A stretch of 64,000 nucleotides of DNA from Ferrovibrio terrae (GCF_007197755.1 NZ_CP041636.1:2764001-2828000); one strand, 5' to 3'. Counted from the stretch's first letter, positions 1-7,975 are shown. The notes: generated by a model from the letters alone, not told the origin. A program made the numbers and translations.

Positions 1-819
1 GACGTTGGCCTTTCCGAGCAGGACCTGACGCATCTGACCGCCACTTCGCGCACGCTGGACGAATTGCTCAATCGCGCGCCGAACCGCCATGCGGCTTATG
101 TGGGCGCGGCCGCCTTTGCGCATAAGGGTGGCCTGCATGTCTCGGCGGTGATGAAAGACCCGCGCACCTACGAGCATGTGCCGCCGGAAACCGTCGGCAA
201 CAAGCGCCATATCCTGATGTCGGACCAGGCCGGGCGTTCGAATCTGCTGGTGCGCCTCACCGAGGCCGGCATCACCTATGATACGGCTGACAGCCGGCTC
301 AATGCGCTGCTGGACGACGTGAAGCAGCGTGAATCCGAGGGTTACAGCTACGACGGCGCCGAGGCGAGCTTCGAGGTGCTGGCACGCCGCGCGCTTGGCC
401 AGATGCCGGAGTATTTCAGGATCCGCAGCTTCCGCGTCCAGGTCGAGCGCCGCTTCAATGCAAAGGCCGAGCTGGTGACGATCTCGGAGGCCACCGTGAA
501 GCTGGATGTCGATGGCCAGACGCTGTTCTCGGTCGCCGAGGGCAACGGCCCGGTCAACGCGCTGGATCACGCGATCCGCAAGGATCTCGGCCGCTACCAG
601 AGCTATATCGACGACCTGCGCCTGGTCGATTTCAAGGTCCGCATCCTCAATGGCGGCACCGAGGCGACCACGCGCGTGATGATCGAGAGCGCTGATGGCC
701 AGGGCAATCGCTGGTTCACCGTCGGCGTGTCGCCCAACATCATCGACGCCGCCTTCATGGCGCTGATGGATTCGATCCAGTGGAAGCTGCTGCGCGACGG
801 GGCGCAGCCGAGCAAATAG
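1..819 (+). CDS. cimA: citramalate synthase, C-terminal part (5' end outside window)
   Basis: The reading frame is open from base 1 and ends in TAG at 817-819, so this is the last 272 residues of a protein that starts upstream. The segment holds the end of the HMGL-like catalytic domain (AAFAHKGGLHVSAVMKDP, metal-binding H-x-G-G-x-H type region) and a C-terminal LeuA-type dimerisation/regulatory domain. This family condenses acetyl-CoA with pyruvate (citramalate, for isoleucine) or with 2-oxoisovalerate (2-isopropylmalate, for leucine). The wording after the catalytic domain (PETVGNKRHILMSDQAGRSN) is typical of the CimA subfamily rather than LeuA. It is followed 4 bp later by the RNA methyltransferase gene, suggesting co-transcription. 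Confidence 0.85.
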   Translation, partial: DVGLSEQDLTHLTATSRTLDELLNRAPNRHAAYVGAAAFAHKGGLHVSAVMKDPRTYEHVPPETVGNKRHILMSDQAGRSNLLVRLTEAGITYDTADSRLNALLDDVKQRESEGYSYDGAEASFEVLARRALGQMPEYFRIRSFRVQVERRFNAKAELVTISEATVKLDVDGQTLFSVAEGNGPVNALDHAIRKDLGRYQSYIDDLRLVDFKVRILNGGTEATTRVMIESADGQGNRWFTVGVSPNIIDAAFMALMDSIQWKLLRDGAQPSK

Positions 820-823
820 TCGC

Positions 824-1639
824 ATGACCGGCACGAACAGACCGAAGCTCGGCAAGTATGCGCCGCCGGGTCCGCTGCGGCGCGGGCCGGTGATCGTGCT
901 GGTGCAGCCGCAGCTTGGCGAGAATATCGGCGCCGCCGCGCGCGCCATGCTGAATTGCGGCATCACGGAACTGCGCCTGGTCAATCCGCGCGACGGCTGG
1001 CCCAACCCGGCGGCGTATGTGCTGGCCAGCAAGGCCGATCCGGTGCTGGATGCGGTCAGCGTGTTCAGCAGCACGGCGGACGCCGTCGCCGACCTGCATC
1101 GCGTCTATGCCACCACGGCGCGGCTGCGCGACATGATGAAAGAGGTCGTGACGCCGCGCGAAGCCGCCGCCCGCATGCGGCAGGAGCAGACCGAAGGCCA
1201 TCGCGTCGGGATTCTGTTCGGGCCGGAACGCACCGGGCTCGACAACGAGGATGTCGCGCTGGCGCATATCGGGATTACGGTCCCGCTCAATCCCGGCTTC
1301 TCGTCGCTCAATCTGGCGCAGGCGGTGTTGCTGCTCGGCTATGAATGGTTCACCGCGACGGACGACACCGCGCCGAGCCGGCTCGACACGGTGCGCGGCG
1401 GTTTCGCCAGCCAGGAGGAGCTGCAGGGGCTCTTCGATCACCTGGTCGAGGAACTCAACCAGTCGGCCTTTTTCCACAATGTCGAGCCCAAGCGCGGCGC
1501 GATCCTGCGCAACCTGCGCTCGGCCCTGCAGCGCGTGCCGCTGGCCAGCCAGGAAGTGCACACGTTTCGCGGCATGCTGAAGGCGATCGCTCAAGGGCGG
1601 CCGTTGCGCGCGTCCTTGCGCAGGAAGAAGCCGGACTGA
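824..1639 (+). CDS. trmJ: TrmJ-type tRNA/rRNA 2'-O-methyltransferase (SpoU/TrmH superfamily)
   Basis: 271 aa SPOUT methyltransferase. The three SpoU motifs are visible: N-x-G-x-x-x-R (GENIGAAAR, residues 32-40), ILFGPERTGL (130-139) and PLNPGFSSLNLAQAV (154-168), the last forming the knotted SAM site. The family methylates ribose at tRNA position 32 (TrmJ); the exact target is inferred. A C-terminal extension (residues about 190-271) resembles the TrmJ tail. ATG at 824 lies 4 bp after the cimA stop, so the two are probably translated from one message. Confidence 0.85.
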   Translation: MTGTNRPKLGKYAPPGPLRRGPVIVLVQPQLGENIGAAARAMLNCGITELRLVNPRDGWPNPAAYVLASKADPVLDAVSVFSSTADAVADLHRVYATTARLRDMMKEVVTPREAAARMRQEQTEGHRVGILFGPERTGLDNEDVALAHIGITVPLNPGFSSLNLAQAVLLLGYEWFTATDDTAPSRLDTVRGGFASQEELQGLFDHLVEELNQSAFFHNVEPKRGAILRNLRSALQRVPLASQEVHTFRGMLKAIAQGRPLRASLRRKKPD

Positions 1640-1712
1640 TTGCCACCCGACAATTCCGCGCTTGTCGGGCGCCGTGGCATCGCTAGGATTGCCGCAGCAG
1701 AGGAGGCGCCCC

Positions 1713-2015
1713 ATGTGCCAGGCCACGGAATCCGCAGTCCCCACCACGCAGGCCGATGACGAGCGCGTGCGCGTCACGCGCTGGGATTTCGCACCCGGCG
1801 CCGCCACCGGCTTCCATGTCCACGAATATCCGTATGTCGTGACCTATCTGACCGATGCGAAGCTGAAGATCGTCGACCCGCAGGGCGCGGAGAGTTTCGT
1901 CGAGATGCAGGCCGGCGGCAGCTATTCGCGGCCCAAGGGCATCGCGCATGACGTGATCAACGCCGGCGCCGCGCCGATGGCCTTCGTCGAGGTCGAGATC
2001 AAGATCGGGGCCTAG
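1713..2015 (+). CDS. small cupin-domain protein
   Basis: 100 aa. ATG at 1713 is chosen because it follows a strong Shine-Dalgarno (AGGAGG at 1701-1706); an upstream in-frame start at 1662 has none. The sequence is a single conserved beta-barrel: the first cupin motif contains H35 and H37 (TGFHVHEYPYV) and the second contains H79 (PKGIAHDVINAG), which could hold a metal. Small stand-alone cupins bind or isomerise small molecules, but no substrate can be read from the sequence. It lies between trmJ and a convergent thioesterase gene. Confidence 0.7.
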   Translation: MCQATESAVPTTQADDERVRVTRWDFAPGAATGFHVHEYPYVVTYLTDAKLKIVDPQGAESFVEMQAGGSYSRPKGIAHDVINAGAAPMAFVEVEIKIGA

Positions 2016-2027
2016 GCCTCACGCCCG

Positions 2028-2546
2028 TCACTTCTTCCCCATGCCGATGCTCTTGCCGGCCTGCGGCGGCCTGGGCAGCTTGGCATGGCCGGCGATCATG
2101 CGTTCGAACAGCTGCTGATGCTCGGGCAGGAAGGGCGAGGAGCGCCGTGTCGCCAGATCGACATGCACCAGGATCTGCTCTGACGTGGCCGCCAGATAGC
2201 CATTTTCGGCGTGATACATGTTCATGAAGTAGTGAATCCGCTTGGCGTCGGCCCCGAGCAGCTGGAAGGTGAAGCGAAGCTGGTCGCCTTCCAGCACCTC
2301 CTGCAGATAGCAGACATGCGTTTCCAGCACGAAGGTGCTCAGGTTGGTGCGCTGCACATAATTCCAGTCGAGATCGAAGGGCGTGAAGAACCGGTCGAGT
2401 GCCTGGTCGAAAATCACGTTGTAGAAGCCGACGTTCATATGGCCGTTGGCATCGATATGCGCGGGCTCCACCACCATGCCGGTCAGTTCGAGCGGCGCCT
2501 CGAAGCTCTGTTGAGCGTAATCGAGCCGGTCTTGAGAAGAATTCAT
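2028..2546 (-). CDS. acyl-CoA thioesterase, hotdog fold (4-hydroxybenzoyl-CoA thioesterase-like)
   Basis: 172 aa from ATG at 2546 (a GTG codon directly before it, 2549, is an alternative). The hotdog signature is clear: the catalytic-type motif DANGHMNVGFYNVIFDQA near residues 32-49, in which the Asp and the following helix are those of the YbgC/FadM family. These enzymes hydrolyse acyl-CoA thioesters in the cytoplasm; chain specificity cannot be read here. The gene is divergent from the methyltransferase at 2592, sharing a 45-bp intergenic region. Confidence 0.75.
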   Translation of the reverse strand: MNSSQDRLDYAQQSFEAPLELTGMVVEPAHIDANGHMNVGFYNVIFDQALDRFFTPFDLDWNYVQRTNLSTFVLETHVCYLQEVLEGDQLRFTFQLLGADAKRIHYFMNMYHAENGYLAATSEQILVHVDLATRRSSPFLPEHQQLFERMIAGHAKLPRPPQAGKSIGMGKK

Positions 2547-2591
2547 CACTGCAGCCTTGTCGGATTCGTTTCCTCGGATAGGCTAGTGTCC

Positions 2592-3386
2592 ATGTCCTGG
2601 GACCCGACGCAATACCTGAAATTCGCAGGCGAACGCCTCCGCCCCGCCATCGACCTGCTCGATCGCGTGCCGCTGGTAGCCGAGGCGGATGCGGACATCG
2701 CCGTGGTCGATCTGGGCTGCGGTGCCGGCAATCTCACGCCGCTGATGCAGCTGCGCTGGCCGCAGGCCCGGCATATCGGCGTCGATGCTTCCGCCACCAT
2801 GCTGGCCAGGGCGAAGCAGGATTACCCGACGGCGGATTTCATCGAGGCCGATATCGCCACGTGGAAACCCCAGAAAGATTTAGGTGGGCCAGTCGATCTG
2901 ATCTACTCGAATGCGGCGCTGCAATGGCTCGATGGTCATGACACGCTGATTCCCGGCCTGCTGGACGGGCTGAAGCCCGGCGGCTGGCTGGCGATCCAGA
3001 TGCCGCGCAATCACGGCGCGCTGTCGCATACCAGCATCGTCGACACGATCGAGCTGGGGCCGTGGCGCGCGAAGCTGGAGCCGCATCTGCGCCGCCGCCC
3101 GGTCGCCGAGCCGCAGGCCTACTGGCGCATGCTGCACGAGCGCACGGCGGCGCTGGACATCTGGGAGAGCGAATACCTGCAGGTGCTGTCGGGCGCCAAT
3201 CCGGTGGCCGAATTCACCAAGGGCACGGCTCTGAAACCCTTCCTCGACCTGCTCGACGAGCCCGAGCGCAGCGCGTTTGAGGCCGACTACCGCAACCGCA
3301 TCGCCAACGCCTATCAGCGCGAAGCCGACGGCCGCACGCTGTTTCCCTTCCGCCGCCTGTTCATCCTGGCGCAGAAGCCGCTGTAG
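2592..3386 (+). CDS. tam: trans-aconitate 2-methyltransferase
   Basis: 264 aa class I SAM methyltransferase. ATG at 2592 is preferred over longer frames because the product then begins MSWDPTQYLKFAGERLRPA, which aligns with the start of Tam proteins. SAM motif I is VVDLGCGAGN (residues 38-47); NAALQWL follows near residue 115, another Tam hallmark. The enzyme methylates trans-aconitate, a toxic by-product of the TCA cycle, in the cytoplasm. A palindromic repeat follows the stop codon. Confidence 0.8.
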   Translation: MSWDPTQYLKFAGERLRPAIDLLDRVPLVAEADADIAVVDLGCGAGNLTPLMQLRWPQARHIGVDASATMLARAKQDYPTADFIEADIATWKPQKDLGGPVDLIYSNAALQWLDGHDTLIPGLLDGLKPGGWLAIQMPRNHGALSHTSIVDTIELGPWRAKLEPHLRRRPVAEPQAYWRMLHERTAALDIWESEYLQVLSGANPVAEFTKGTALKPFLDLLDEPERSAFEADYRNRIANAYQREADGRTLFPFRRLFILAQKPL

Positions 3387-3408
3387 GGCGGCTACATGAA
3401 AACACGTC

Positions 3409-3474
3409 GTCCTCGGGCTTGACCCGAGGACCTCGCGCAGTCCTGCCTGAGATGGTCGGGTCAAACCCGACCAT
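3409..3474. repeat. intergenic palindromic element (two hairpins)
   Basis: Two perfect hairpins lie in the gap between tam and the dehydratase gene. The first has 9-bp arms GTCCTCGGG (3409-3417) and CCCGAGGAC (3423-3431) around a 5-nt loop; the second has 10-bp arms ATGGTCGGGT (3452-3461) and ACCCGACCAT (3465-3474) around 3 nt. Both carry a CGGGYTTGACCCG-type core (one read on each strand). Such GC-rich elements are dispersed in many alphaproteobacterial genomes. No T-run follows, so a simple intrinsic terminator is not supported. Confidence 0.6.
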
Positions 3475-3552
3475 GACGCGTGGGGGGAGGGGGCGGCAAC
3501 GCTGGCACGCCCATCCCCAAAGCGCTAAAACTGCTCCAGCACCCCGGAGCAG

Positions 3553-5304
3553 ATGATGACCAGCAAGTCCACCGACAAGCCAGCCGCGCCCAATACTGCC
3601 AAGGGCATGAAGCGCAACCTCGCCAATTACGGCGACGCGGGCTTCTCCGTCTTCCTGCGCAAGGCCTTCATCAAGGCGCTGGGCTACACGGATGAGGCGC
3701 TGGAGCGCCCGATCATCGGCATCGTCGATACCGACAGCGGCTACAATGCCTGTCACCGCAATGTGCCCGACCTGATCGAGGCGGCGTCGCGCGGCGTGAT
3801 GCTGGCCGGCGGCATCCCGGTGCCGTTTCCGGTGATCTCGATCCAGGAAAGCTTCGCCAATCCCACCAGCATGTATCTGCGCAACCTGATGGCGATGGAC
3901 TCGGAAGAGATGATCCGCGCCCAGCCGATGGATGCGGTGATCCTGATGGGCGGCTGCGACAAGACCGTGCCGGCCCTGCTGATGGGCGCGGCCAGCGCCA
4001 ACGTGCCGGCCATCATGCTCGTGACCGGTCCGATGCTGGCCGGCTCCTGGCGCGGCGAAAAGCTCGGCGCCTGCACGGACTGCCGCCGCTTCTGGGCGCG
4101 CTACCGCGCCGGCGAAGTGAACGACCAGGAAATCAACGAGGTGAACAGCGAACTCGCGCCCACCATCGGCACCTGCGGCGTGATGGGCACGGCGTCCACC
4201 ATGGCGCTCACGGTCGAAGCGCTCGGCATGATGCTGCCGGGCGGCGCGGCGGTGCCGGCAGTCCACGCCGAACGCCGGCGGCTGGCCGAGCAGACCGGCA
4301 CCCGCGCCGTGGCGATGGCGGCCGAAGGCCTGACGCCCGATAAAATCCTGACGCCCGCCGCCTATCGCAACGCCTTGCGCGTGCTGCTTGCGGTCGGCGG
4401 CAGCACCAATGCGCTGATTCATCTCACCGCCATGGCGGGCCGCAGCGGCATCCAGGTCGATCTCGAAGGCTACGACAAGATGGGCCGCGAGACGCCGGTG
4501 CTGGTCGACCTCAAGCCGACCGGCCAGCATTACATGGAAGACCTGCACAAGGCCGGCGGGCTTACTCCTATCCTGCGCGAGTTGGGCGGCCTGATCGAGC
4601 GCGACTGCCTCACGGTCACCAGCAAGACGCTGGGCCAGAATATCGACGCCATGCCGCCGGGCTGGAAGCAGGATGTGATCAAGACGATGGCAGCACCCGT
4701 TTACAAAAACGGCGCGATGGCGGTGCTGCGCGGCAACCTCGCGCCCGATGGCGCCATCATCAAGCAGGCGGCAGCGACGCAAGAGTTACTGCAGCATGAA
4801 GGCCGCGCCGTGGTGTTCGACAGTCTGCCGGATATGGCGGCGCGCCTTGACTCTGCCGATCTCGATGTGAAGGCCGACGATATTCTGGTGCTGCGCAATG
4901 CGGGCCCCAAGGGCGCGCCGGGCATGCCGGAGGCGGGCTATATCCCGATCCCGAAAAAGCTGGCGCAACAGGGCGTGAAGGACATGGTGCGTATTTCCGA
5001 TGCGCGCATGAGCGGCACGGCCTATGGCACCATCGTGCTGCATATCGCACCCGAAGCCGCAGCGGGAGGCCCGCTGGCGCTGGTGAAGACCGGCGACCGC
5101 ATCAAACTCGACACCGAAGGCCGCCGCATTGATCTGCTGGTGGACGAGGCGGAACTGGCGAAACGCCGCGCCGCCTTGCCTCCGCTGCCCTCAGGCGAGG
5201 GGCGTCGCGGCTATGACAAGCTGTATTTCGACACGGTGACGCAGGCCGAACAGGGCTGCGACTTCGATTTCATGTTGCCGGAGATCACGAAGACAGTGCC
5301 GTAA
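3553..5304 (+). CDS. IlvD/Edd family dehydratase (sugar-acid or dihydroxy-acid dehydratase)
   Basis: 583 aa. ATG at 3553 (a second ATG at 3556) follows GGAGC. The three iron-sulfur ligand cysteines of the family are present: C67 (GYNACHRN), C135 (GGCDKTVPA) and C208 (GTCGVMGTAST). The C-terminal domain ends with DARMSGTAYGTIVLHIAPEA, the family's substrate-site motif. The overall wording (MRNLANYGDAGFSVFLRKAF type N-terminus, GPMLAGSWRGEKLGACTD) is closer to L-arabonate/D-xylonate dehydratases than to the housekeeping IlvD, so a sugar-acid role is inferred. It converts a 2,3-dihydroxy acid to a 2-keto-3-deoxy acid. The gene stands alone. Confidence 0.8.
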   Translation: MMTSKSTDKPAAPNTAKGMKRNLANYGDAGFSVFLRKAFIKALGYTDEALERPIIGIVDTDSGYNACHRNVPDLIEAASRGVMLAGGIPVPFPVISIQESFANPTSMYLRNLMAMDSEEMIRAQPMDAVILMGGCDKTVPALLMGAASANVPAIMLVTGPMLAGSWRGEKLGACTDCRRFWARYRAGEVNDQEINEVNSELAPTIGTCGVMGTASTMALTVEALGMMLPGGAAVPAVHAERRRLAEQTGTRAVAMAAEGLTPDKILTPAAYRNALRVLLAVGGSTNALIHLTAMAGRSGIQVDLEGYDKMGRETPVLVDLKPTGQHYMEDLHKAGGLTPILRELGGLIERDCLTVTSKTLGQNIDAMPPGWKQDVIKTMAAPVYKNGAMAVLRGNLAPDGAIIKQAAATQELLQHEGRAVVFDSLPDMAARLDSADLDVKADDILVLRNAGPKGAPGMPEAGYIPIPKKLAQQGVKDMVRISDARMSGTAYGTIVLHIAPEAAAGGPLALVKTGDRIKLDTEGRRIDLLVDEAELAKRRAALPPLPSGEGRRGYDKLYFDTVTQAEQGCDFDFMLPEITKTVP

Positions 5305-5347
5305 CGCCATTGTTATGGTGAAGCGCGATTAACCATGCGCTAGGTGA

Positions 5348-5367
5348 TTCCTGCCGTGCGGCAGGAA
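5348..5367. promoter_or_regulatory. inverted repeat upstream of the sigma-54-type promoter
   Basis: Nine-bp arms TTCCTGCCG (5348-5356) and CGGCAGGAA (5359-5367) separated by TG. The palindrome sits about 75-95 bp upstream of the -24/-12 element at 5440, where activators of sigma-54 commonly bind. No T-run follows, which argues against it being the dehydratase terminator, although that remains possible. Confidence 0.35.
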
Positions 5368-5439
5368 GCGCCGAGCGGGTGGCGTGATTACTCACGTATG
5401 AAATCGCGGAACACCAGCATCTTATCACTGCGGTGATGA

Positions 5440-5457
5440 TTGGCCCGCAGTTTGCTT
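5440..5457 (+). promoter_or_regulatory. sigma-54 (-24/-12) promoter of the five-gene array
   Basis: TTGGCCCGCAGTTTGCTT: GG at 5442-5443 and GC at 5454-5455 are separated by exactly 10 nt, and the flanks match TGGCNCG-N4-TTGC with a single deviation (C for A). The expected start of transcription lies near 5467, 36 bp before the first ATG at 5503. Called from sequence alone. Confidence 0.6.
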
Positions 5458-5502
5458 CTCTGGTTGCAGAAACCCTGCCACCGCACGCGAGAAGCTTCTG
5501 TC

Positions 5503-5931
5503 ATGACGGGCATCACGGTTAACGGAACTGGGTATCTGGGCGGCTACACCCGCGTCCAGCCCAAGCGGTTCGAAGATTTGTCTCCGGAGAAGCAGGCACG
5601 CGTTCTGTCCTATCGCGCCGAGCAGGCTGCGAAGATTTCTGCGTATCTTCAGAAGAGTGCAGCCATCGAGCGGCAGGCGGCGGCCGATGCCCGGGGGCAT
5701 GAGGTCTGGAACAGGCGTGCGCCGAATGTCAGCACGCTTACGCGCGAACAGGCGCTGGATCAGATCGATTTTATGAGCGAACTGATCCAGAGCGGCGAAG
5801 CAGACAAGTTGCCATTGGTTGCCGCGAGGGGCACGCAGACCACCTCGAATTACCGTCAGTATGTTTCCTGGGTGCAGCAGCATCTGAAGGAGCTGGAAGG
5901 CGCGGGCCAGTCCACGCTGGCGCAAGCCTGA
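5503..5931 (+). CDS. tandem-array paralogue 1, unknown function
   Basis: 142 aa, not recognised. ATG at 5503 is chosen because a longer TTG-started frame would begin inside the promoter. Layout: a variable N-terminus with RVQPKRFEDLSPEKQ (about residues 17-31), a helical Ala/Arg/Glu-rich middle, then a strongly conserved C-terminal module, APNVSTLTREQALDQIDFMS (73-92) followed by ELIQSGEADKLPL, TTSNYRQYV and QQHLKELEG. No signal peptide, membrane helix or known catalytic motif is visible. It is the first of five related genes on one strand behind a sigma-54-type promoter. Confidence 0.8.
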   Translation: MTGITVNGTGYLGGYTRVQPKRFEDLSPEKQARVLSYRAEQAAKISAYLQKSAAIERQAAADARGHEVWNRRAPNVSTLTREQALDQIDFMSELIQSGEADKLPLVAARGTQTTSNYRQYVSWVQQHLKELEGAGQSTLAQA

Positions 5932-5943
5932 GGGAGAGCGGCG

Positions 5944-6381
5944 ATGCAGATCACGGCAACTGCTTTAATCAACGGCGTGACGTATTCCGGAACCTTCACG
6001 CGTGTTCAGCCCAAACGGTTTGAGGATCTGTCGCCGGAAATGCAGGCAGATACGCTGGCGTCTCGTGCAAAATACGATGCGATCGAGGCCGAGCGTCGCG
6101 CGATAACAGATGCCGCAAACCGCGAGGCGGAATCTATCGCCAGAGGGCAGCCGGTCTGGTTTCGCAGCGCCCCGAATGTCAGCCTGCTGGACCGCGAACA
6201 GGCTTTGGTTCAGATCGAGGAGATGAGCGAGCTGATCCAGAGCGGTGAGGCAGACAAGTTGCCGCTGTATACAGCCAAGGGCACGCAGACCACATCAAAC
6301 TATCGCCAGTATGTCTACTGGCTGCAGCAGCATGTGAAGGAACTCGAAGGGGGGCATCCTGCGACGGATGTGAAAGTTTGA
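5944..6381 (+). CDS. tandem-array paralogue 2, unknown function
   Basis: 145 aa, closest by eye to paralogue 1: it shares TRVQPKRFEDLSPE near residues 19-32 and the C-terminal module APNVSLLDREQALVQIEEMS, ELIQSGEADKLPL and TTSNYRQYVYWLQQHVKELE. The extreme C-terminus differs (ATDVKV instead of STLAQ). ATG at 5944 follows GGGAGAG. It starts 12 bp after paralogue 1. No function can be assigned. Confidence 0.8.
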   Translation: MQITATALINGVTYSGTFTRVQPKRFEDLSPEMQADTLASRAKYDAIEAERRAITDAANREAESIARGQPVWFRSAPNVSLLDREQALVQIEEMSELIQSGEADKLPLYTAKGTQTTSNYRQYVYWLQQHVKELEGGHPATDVKV

Positions 6382-6382
6382 C

Positions 6383-6826
6383 ATGACGACGATCAACCCC
6401 CGAGCGATCTTTGGCACCCATACGACCGATTTTTCCAAGGCGGTGTTGCTGCCGAAACCTCAGCTTACGAAGATTACCGACCTTCCAGCCGAAAGGCAGT
6501 CCCAACTCAAACAGAGCTTGGCGGAGGTGGAAAATGCCTTCGCCGCCATACGGGAGACTCAGAAACGGACGCAGGAGCTGGAAAAAGGCTACGAGAGCAA
6601 TGAGTTCAGCCCTCGCAGCATCACGTTGCTTGATCGCGAAGAGACATTGCATCAGATCGGGTATGTGAGCGAGTTGATCCAGAGCGGTCAGTCTGAGAAC
6701 TACTCCCTCTCGACCAGTTACAATGGAAGAATCACGACCGACTTCCGCCAGTACGTTTACTGGCTCCAGCAGCATGCCAAGTCGCTGGAAGGCAGTGACG
6801 CGCCATCCACGCTGGCGCAAGTGTGA
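6383..6826 (+). CDS. tandem-array paralogue 3, unknown function (most divergent)
   Basis: 147 aa. ATG at 6383 is 1 nt after the stop codon of paralogue 2, indicating translational coupling. The N-terminal half is unlike the others (starts MTTINPRAIFGTHTTDF) but keeps a DLPAERQ version of the LSPExxA motif. In the C-terminal module APNVS is replaced by SPRSITLLDREETLHQIGYV, then SELIQSGQSENYSL, TTDFRQYVYWLQQHAKSLEG and STLAQV. This copy has drifted furthest but is intact. Confidence 0.8.
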   Translation: MTTINPRAIFGTHTTDFSKAVLLPKPQLTKITDLPAERQSQLKQSLAEVENAFAAIRETQKRTQELEKGYESNEFSPRSITLLDREETLHQIGYVSELIQSGQSENYSLSTSYNGRITTDFRQYVYWLQQHAKSLEGSDAPSTLAQV

Positions 6827-6834
6827 GGCCAGCG

Positions 6835-7281
6835 ATGATTGATGTAGTGATTTCGTCTCCCACGCCAGGTTTGGCCGAGGCCATGAAGCAGGGTAAGCCC
6901 GGCTATGTGCGCCTCCGGCAGGAAGAGCTGTCGCCGGAACGGCGGGCCGAGATCGCGGAACGGATGGCGCAGGCCTTCGCGCATCAGTCGGACGTACTGC
7001 AAAAATTCGCTGACATGGATGCGCAACGCGCGGCGCTGGCCAAGGGGCCTGAGAATCATGTCATCGTCGCCCCGAATGTTTCTGGCCTGTCGCGTGAGCA
7101 AGCTGAACAGCAGATTTACTTCATGAGCGAACTCATCCAGTCCGGGCAGAGCGAAACCATGGCGCTCTCAACGGGGTATGGCGACATGGTCACCTCGAAT
7201 TACCGGCAGTATGTCTACTGGCTGCAGCAGCATGTGAAGGAACTGGGCGGCGGCGGGCAATCTACGTTGGCGCAGGTGTAG
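6835..7281 (+). CDS. tandem-array paralogue 4, unknown function
   Basis: 148 aa. ATG at 6835 follows GAGG; a GTG at 6823 that overlaps the previous stop codon is an alternative start. It carries the EELSPERRAEI motif (residues 29-39), a predicted helical middle, and the C-terminal module APNVSGLSREQAEQQIYFMS, ELIQSGQSETMAL, TSNYRQYVYWLQQHVKELG and QSTLAQV. No known domain is recognised. Confidence 0.8.
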   Translation: MIDVVISSPTPGLAEAMKQGKPGYVRLRQEELSPERRAEIAERMAQAFAHQSDVLQKFADMDAQRAALAKGPENHVIVAPNVSGLSREQAEQQIYFMSELIQSGQSETMALSTGYGDMVTSNYRQYVYWLQQHVKELGGGGQSTLAQV

Positions 7282-7291
7282 GAGGGACGGC

Positions 7292-7732
7292 ATGTCGAAT
7301 ATCTCGCTTTCGGCATACCGGAACTGGATTCCGACTTTCGATCCGAATCAATCGAAGTCGCTCTCCTATACAAAATGGGAAGATCGTTCGCCTGAGGATC
7401 GGGCAGAATCAATAAAAGCAAGGGCAGACGTTGTTGCCACTTTCAAGCGCTGGGTCGAAGTGGATCGTCAGATGGCGGCTGACGCGAAAGGTCATGAATC
7501 TCATTACCGGGGTGCGCCGAATGTCAATAACCTGACTCGCGAACAGGCGCTGTACCAAATCGAATACATGAGCGAGCTGATCCAGAGCGGCGAGGCCGAG
7601 AAAACCGCACTCTCTGCCGCGAAAGGGACACAGACCACCTCAAACTACCGGCAGTATGTCTATTGGGTGCAGCAGCATTTGGAGGCGCTGGACAGCGAAG
7701 GCGCGGGCCAGTGCACGCTGGCGCAGGCGTGA
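7292..7732 (+). CDS. tandem-array paralogue 5, unknown function
   Basis: 146 aa, last of the five. It has the best Shine-Dalgarno of the set (AGGAGGG just before ATG 7292). N-terminus contains KWEDRSPEDRAESI; the middle matches paralogue 1 (RQMAADAKGHE); the C-terminal module is APNVNNLTREQALYQIEYMS, ELIQSGEAEKTAL, TTSNYRQYVYWVQQHLEALD, ending QCTLAQA. The similarity of copies 1 and 5 at the array ends suggests duplication by unequal exchange. Function unknown. Confidence 0.8.
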   Translation: MSNISLSAYRNWIPTFDPNQSKSLSYTKWEDRSPEDRAESIKARADVVATFKRWVEVDRQMAADAKGHESHYRGAPNVNNLTREQALYQIEYMSELIQSGEAEKTALSAAKGTQTTSNYRQYVYWVQQHLEALDSEGAGQCTLAQA

Positions 7733-7827
7733 ACGGGATCGAAATATTCCCCTTGCACTCTTTAAAACGGCATCCCGTTTCCTAGATCGTGATGCGCTGT
7801 TCATGCCCATCGTGAATCCCTCTGCCC

Positions 7828-7849
7828 ACTGCCAGTCTCTGGCAGTTTT
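7828..7849 (+). terminator. intrinsic terminator of the five-gene array
   Basis: Hairpin with arms ACTGCCAG (7828-7835) and CTGGCAGT (7839-7846), 3-nt loop, followed by TTT. It lies 95 bp after the last array stop codon. A weaker long-range inverted repeat (AACGGGAT at 7732-7739 with ATCCCGTT at 7772-7779) precedes it. Confidence 0.6.
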
Positions 7850-7891
7850 CATGTGTATGCAGGTTTGCGAAACCGCGCGGACCTCAATCGG

Positions 7892-7975
7892 CCTGACTCA
7901 GCACCTAATGGATATTACGCAGCATCAACCGGACCTGAGTCAGCACCGAATGGACCTGACTCAGCACTGAACCGA
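7892..7975. repeat. four 21-bp tandem repeats
   Basis: Four consecutive 21-bp units start at 7892, 7913, 7934 and 7955. Units 1, 3 and 4 begin CCTGASTCAGCAC; unit 2 is diverged (TATTACGCAGCATC). The core CTGAGTCAG is itself palindromic. In one frame the repeats read as a 7-residue period (TQHxxD-like), but there is no start codon with a Shine-Dalgarno, so a non-coding repeat is more likely. It lies in the 425-bp gap 7733-8157, which has no supported gene. Confidence 0.6.

Noticed and set aside
3361-4782. 473-codon minus frame over the dehydratase
   Set aside because: Antisense to the IlvD-family gene, His/Arg-rich without motifs.
7656-7970. Repeat-containing protein gene across the 21-bp repeats
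   Set aside because: It starts inside the last array gene in another frame, lacks a ribosome binding site and crosses the intrinsic terminator.
7892-7975. CRISPR-like array
   Set aside because: The units follow one another without spacers and diverge strongly; no cas gene is present.
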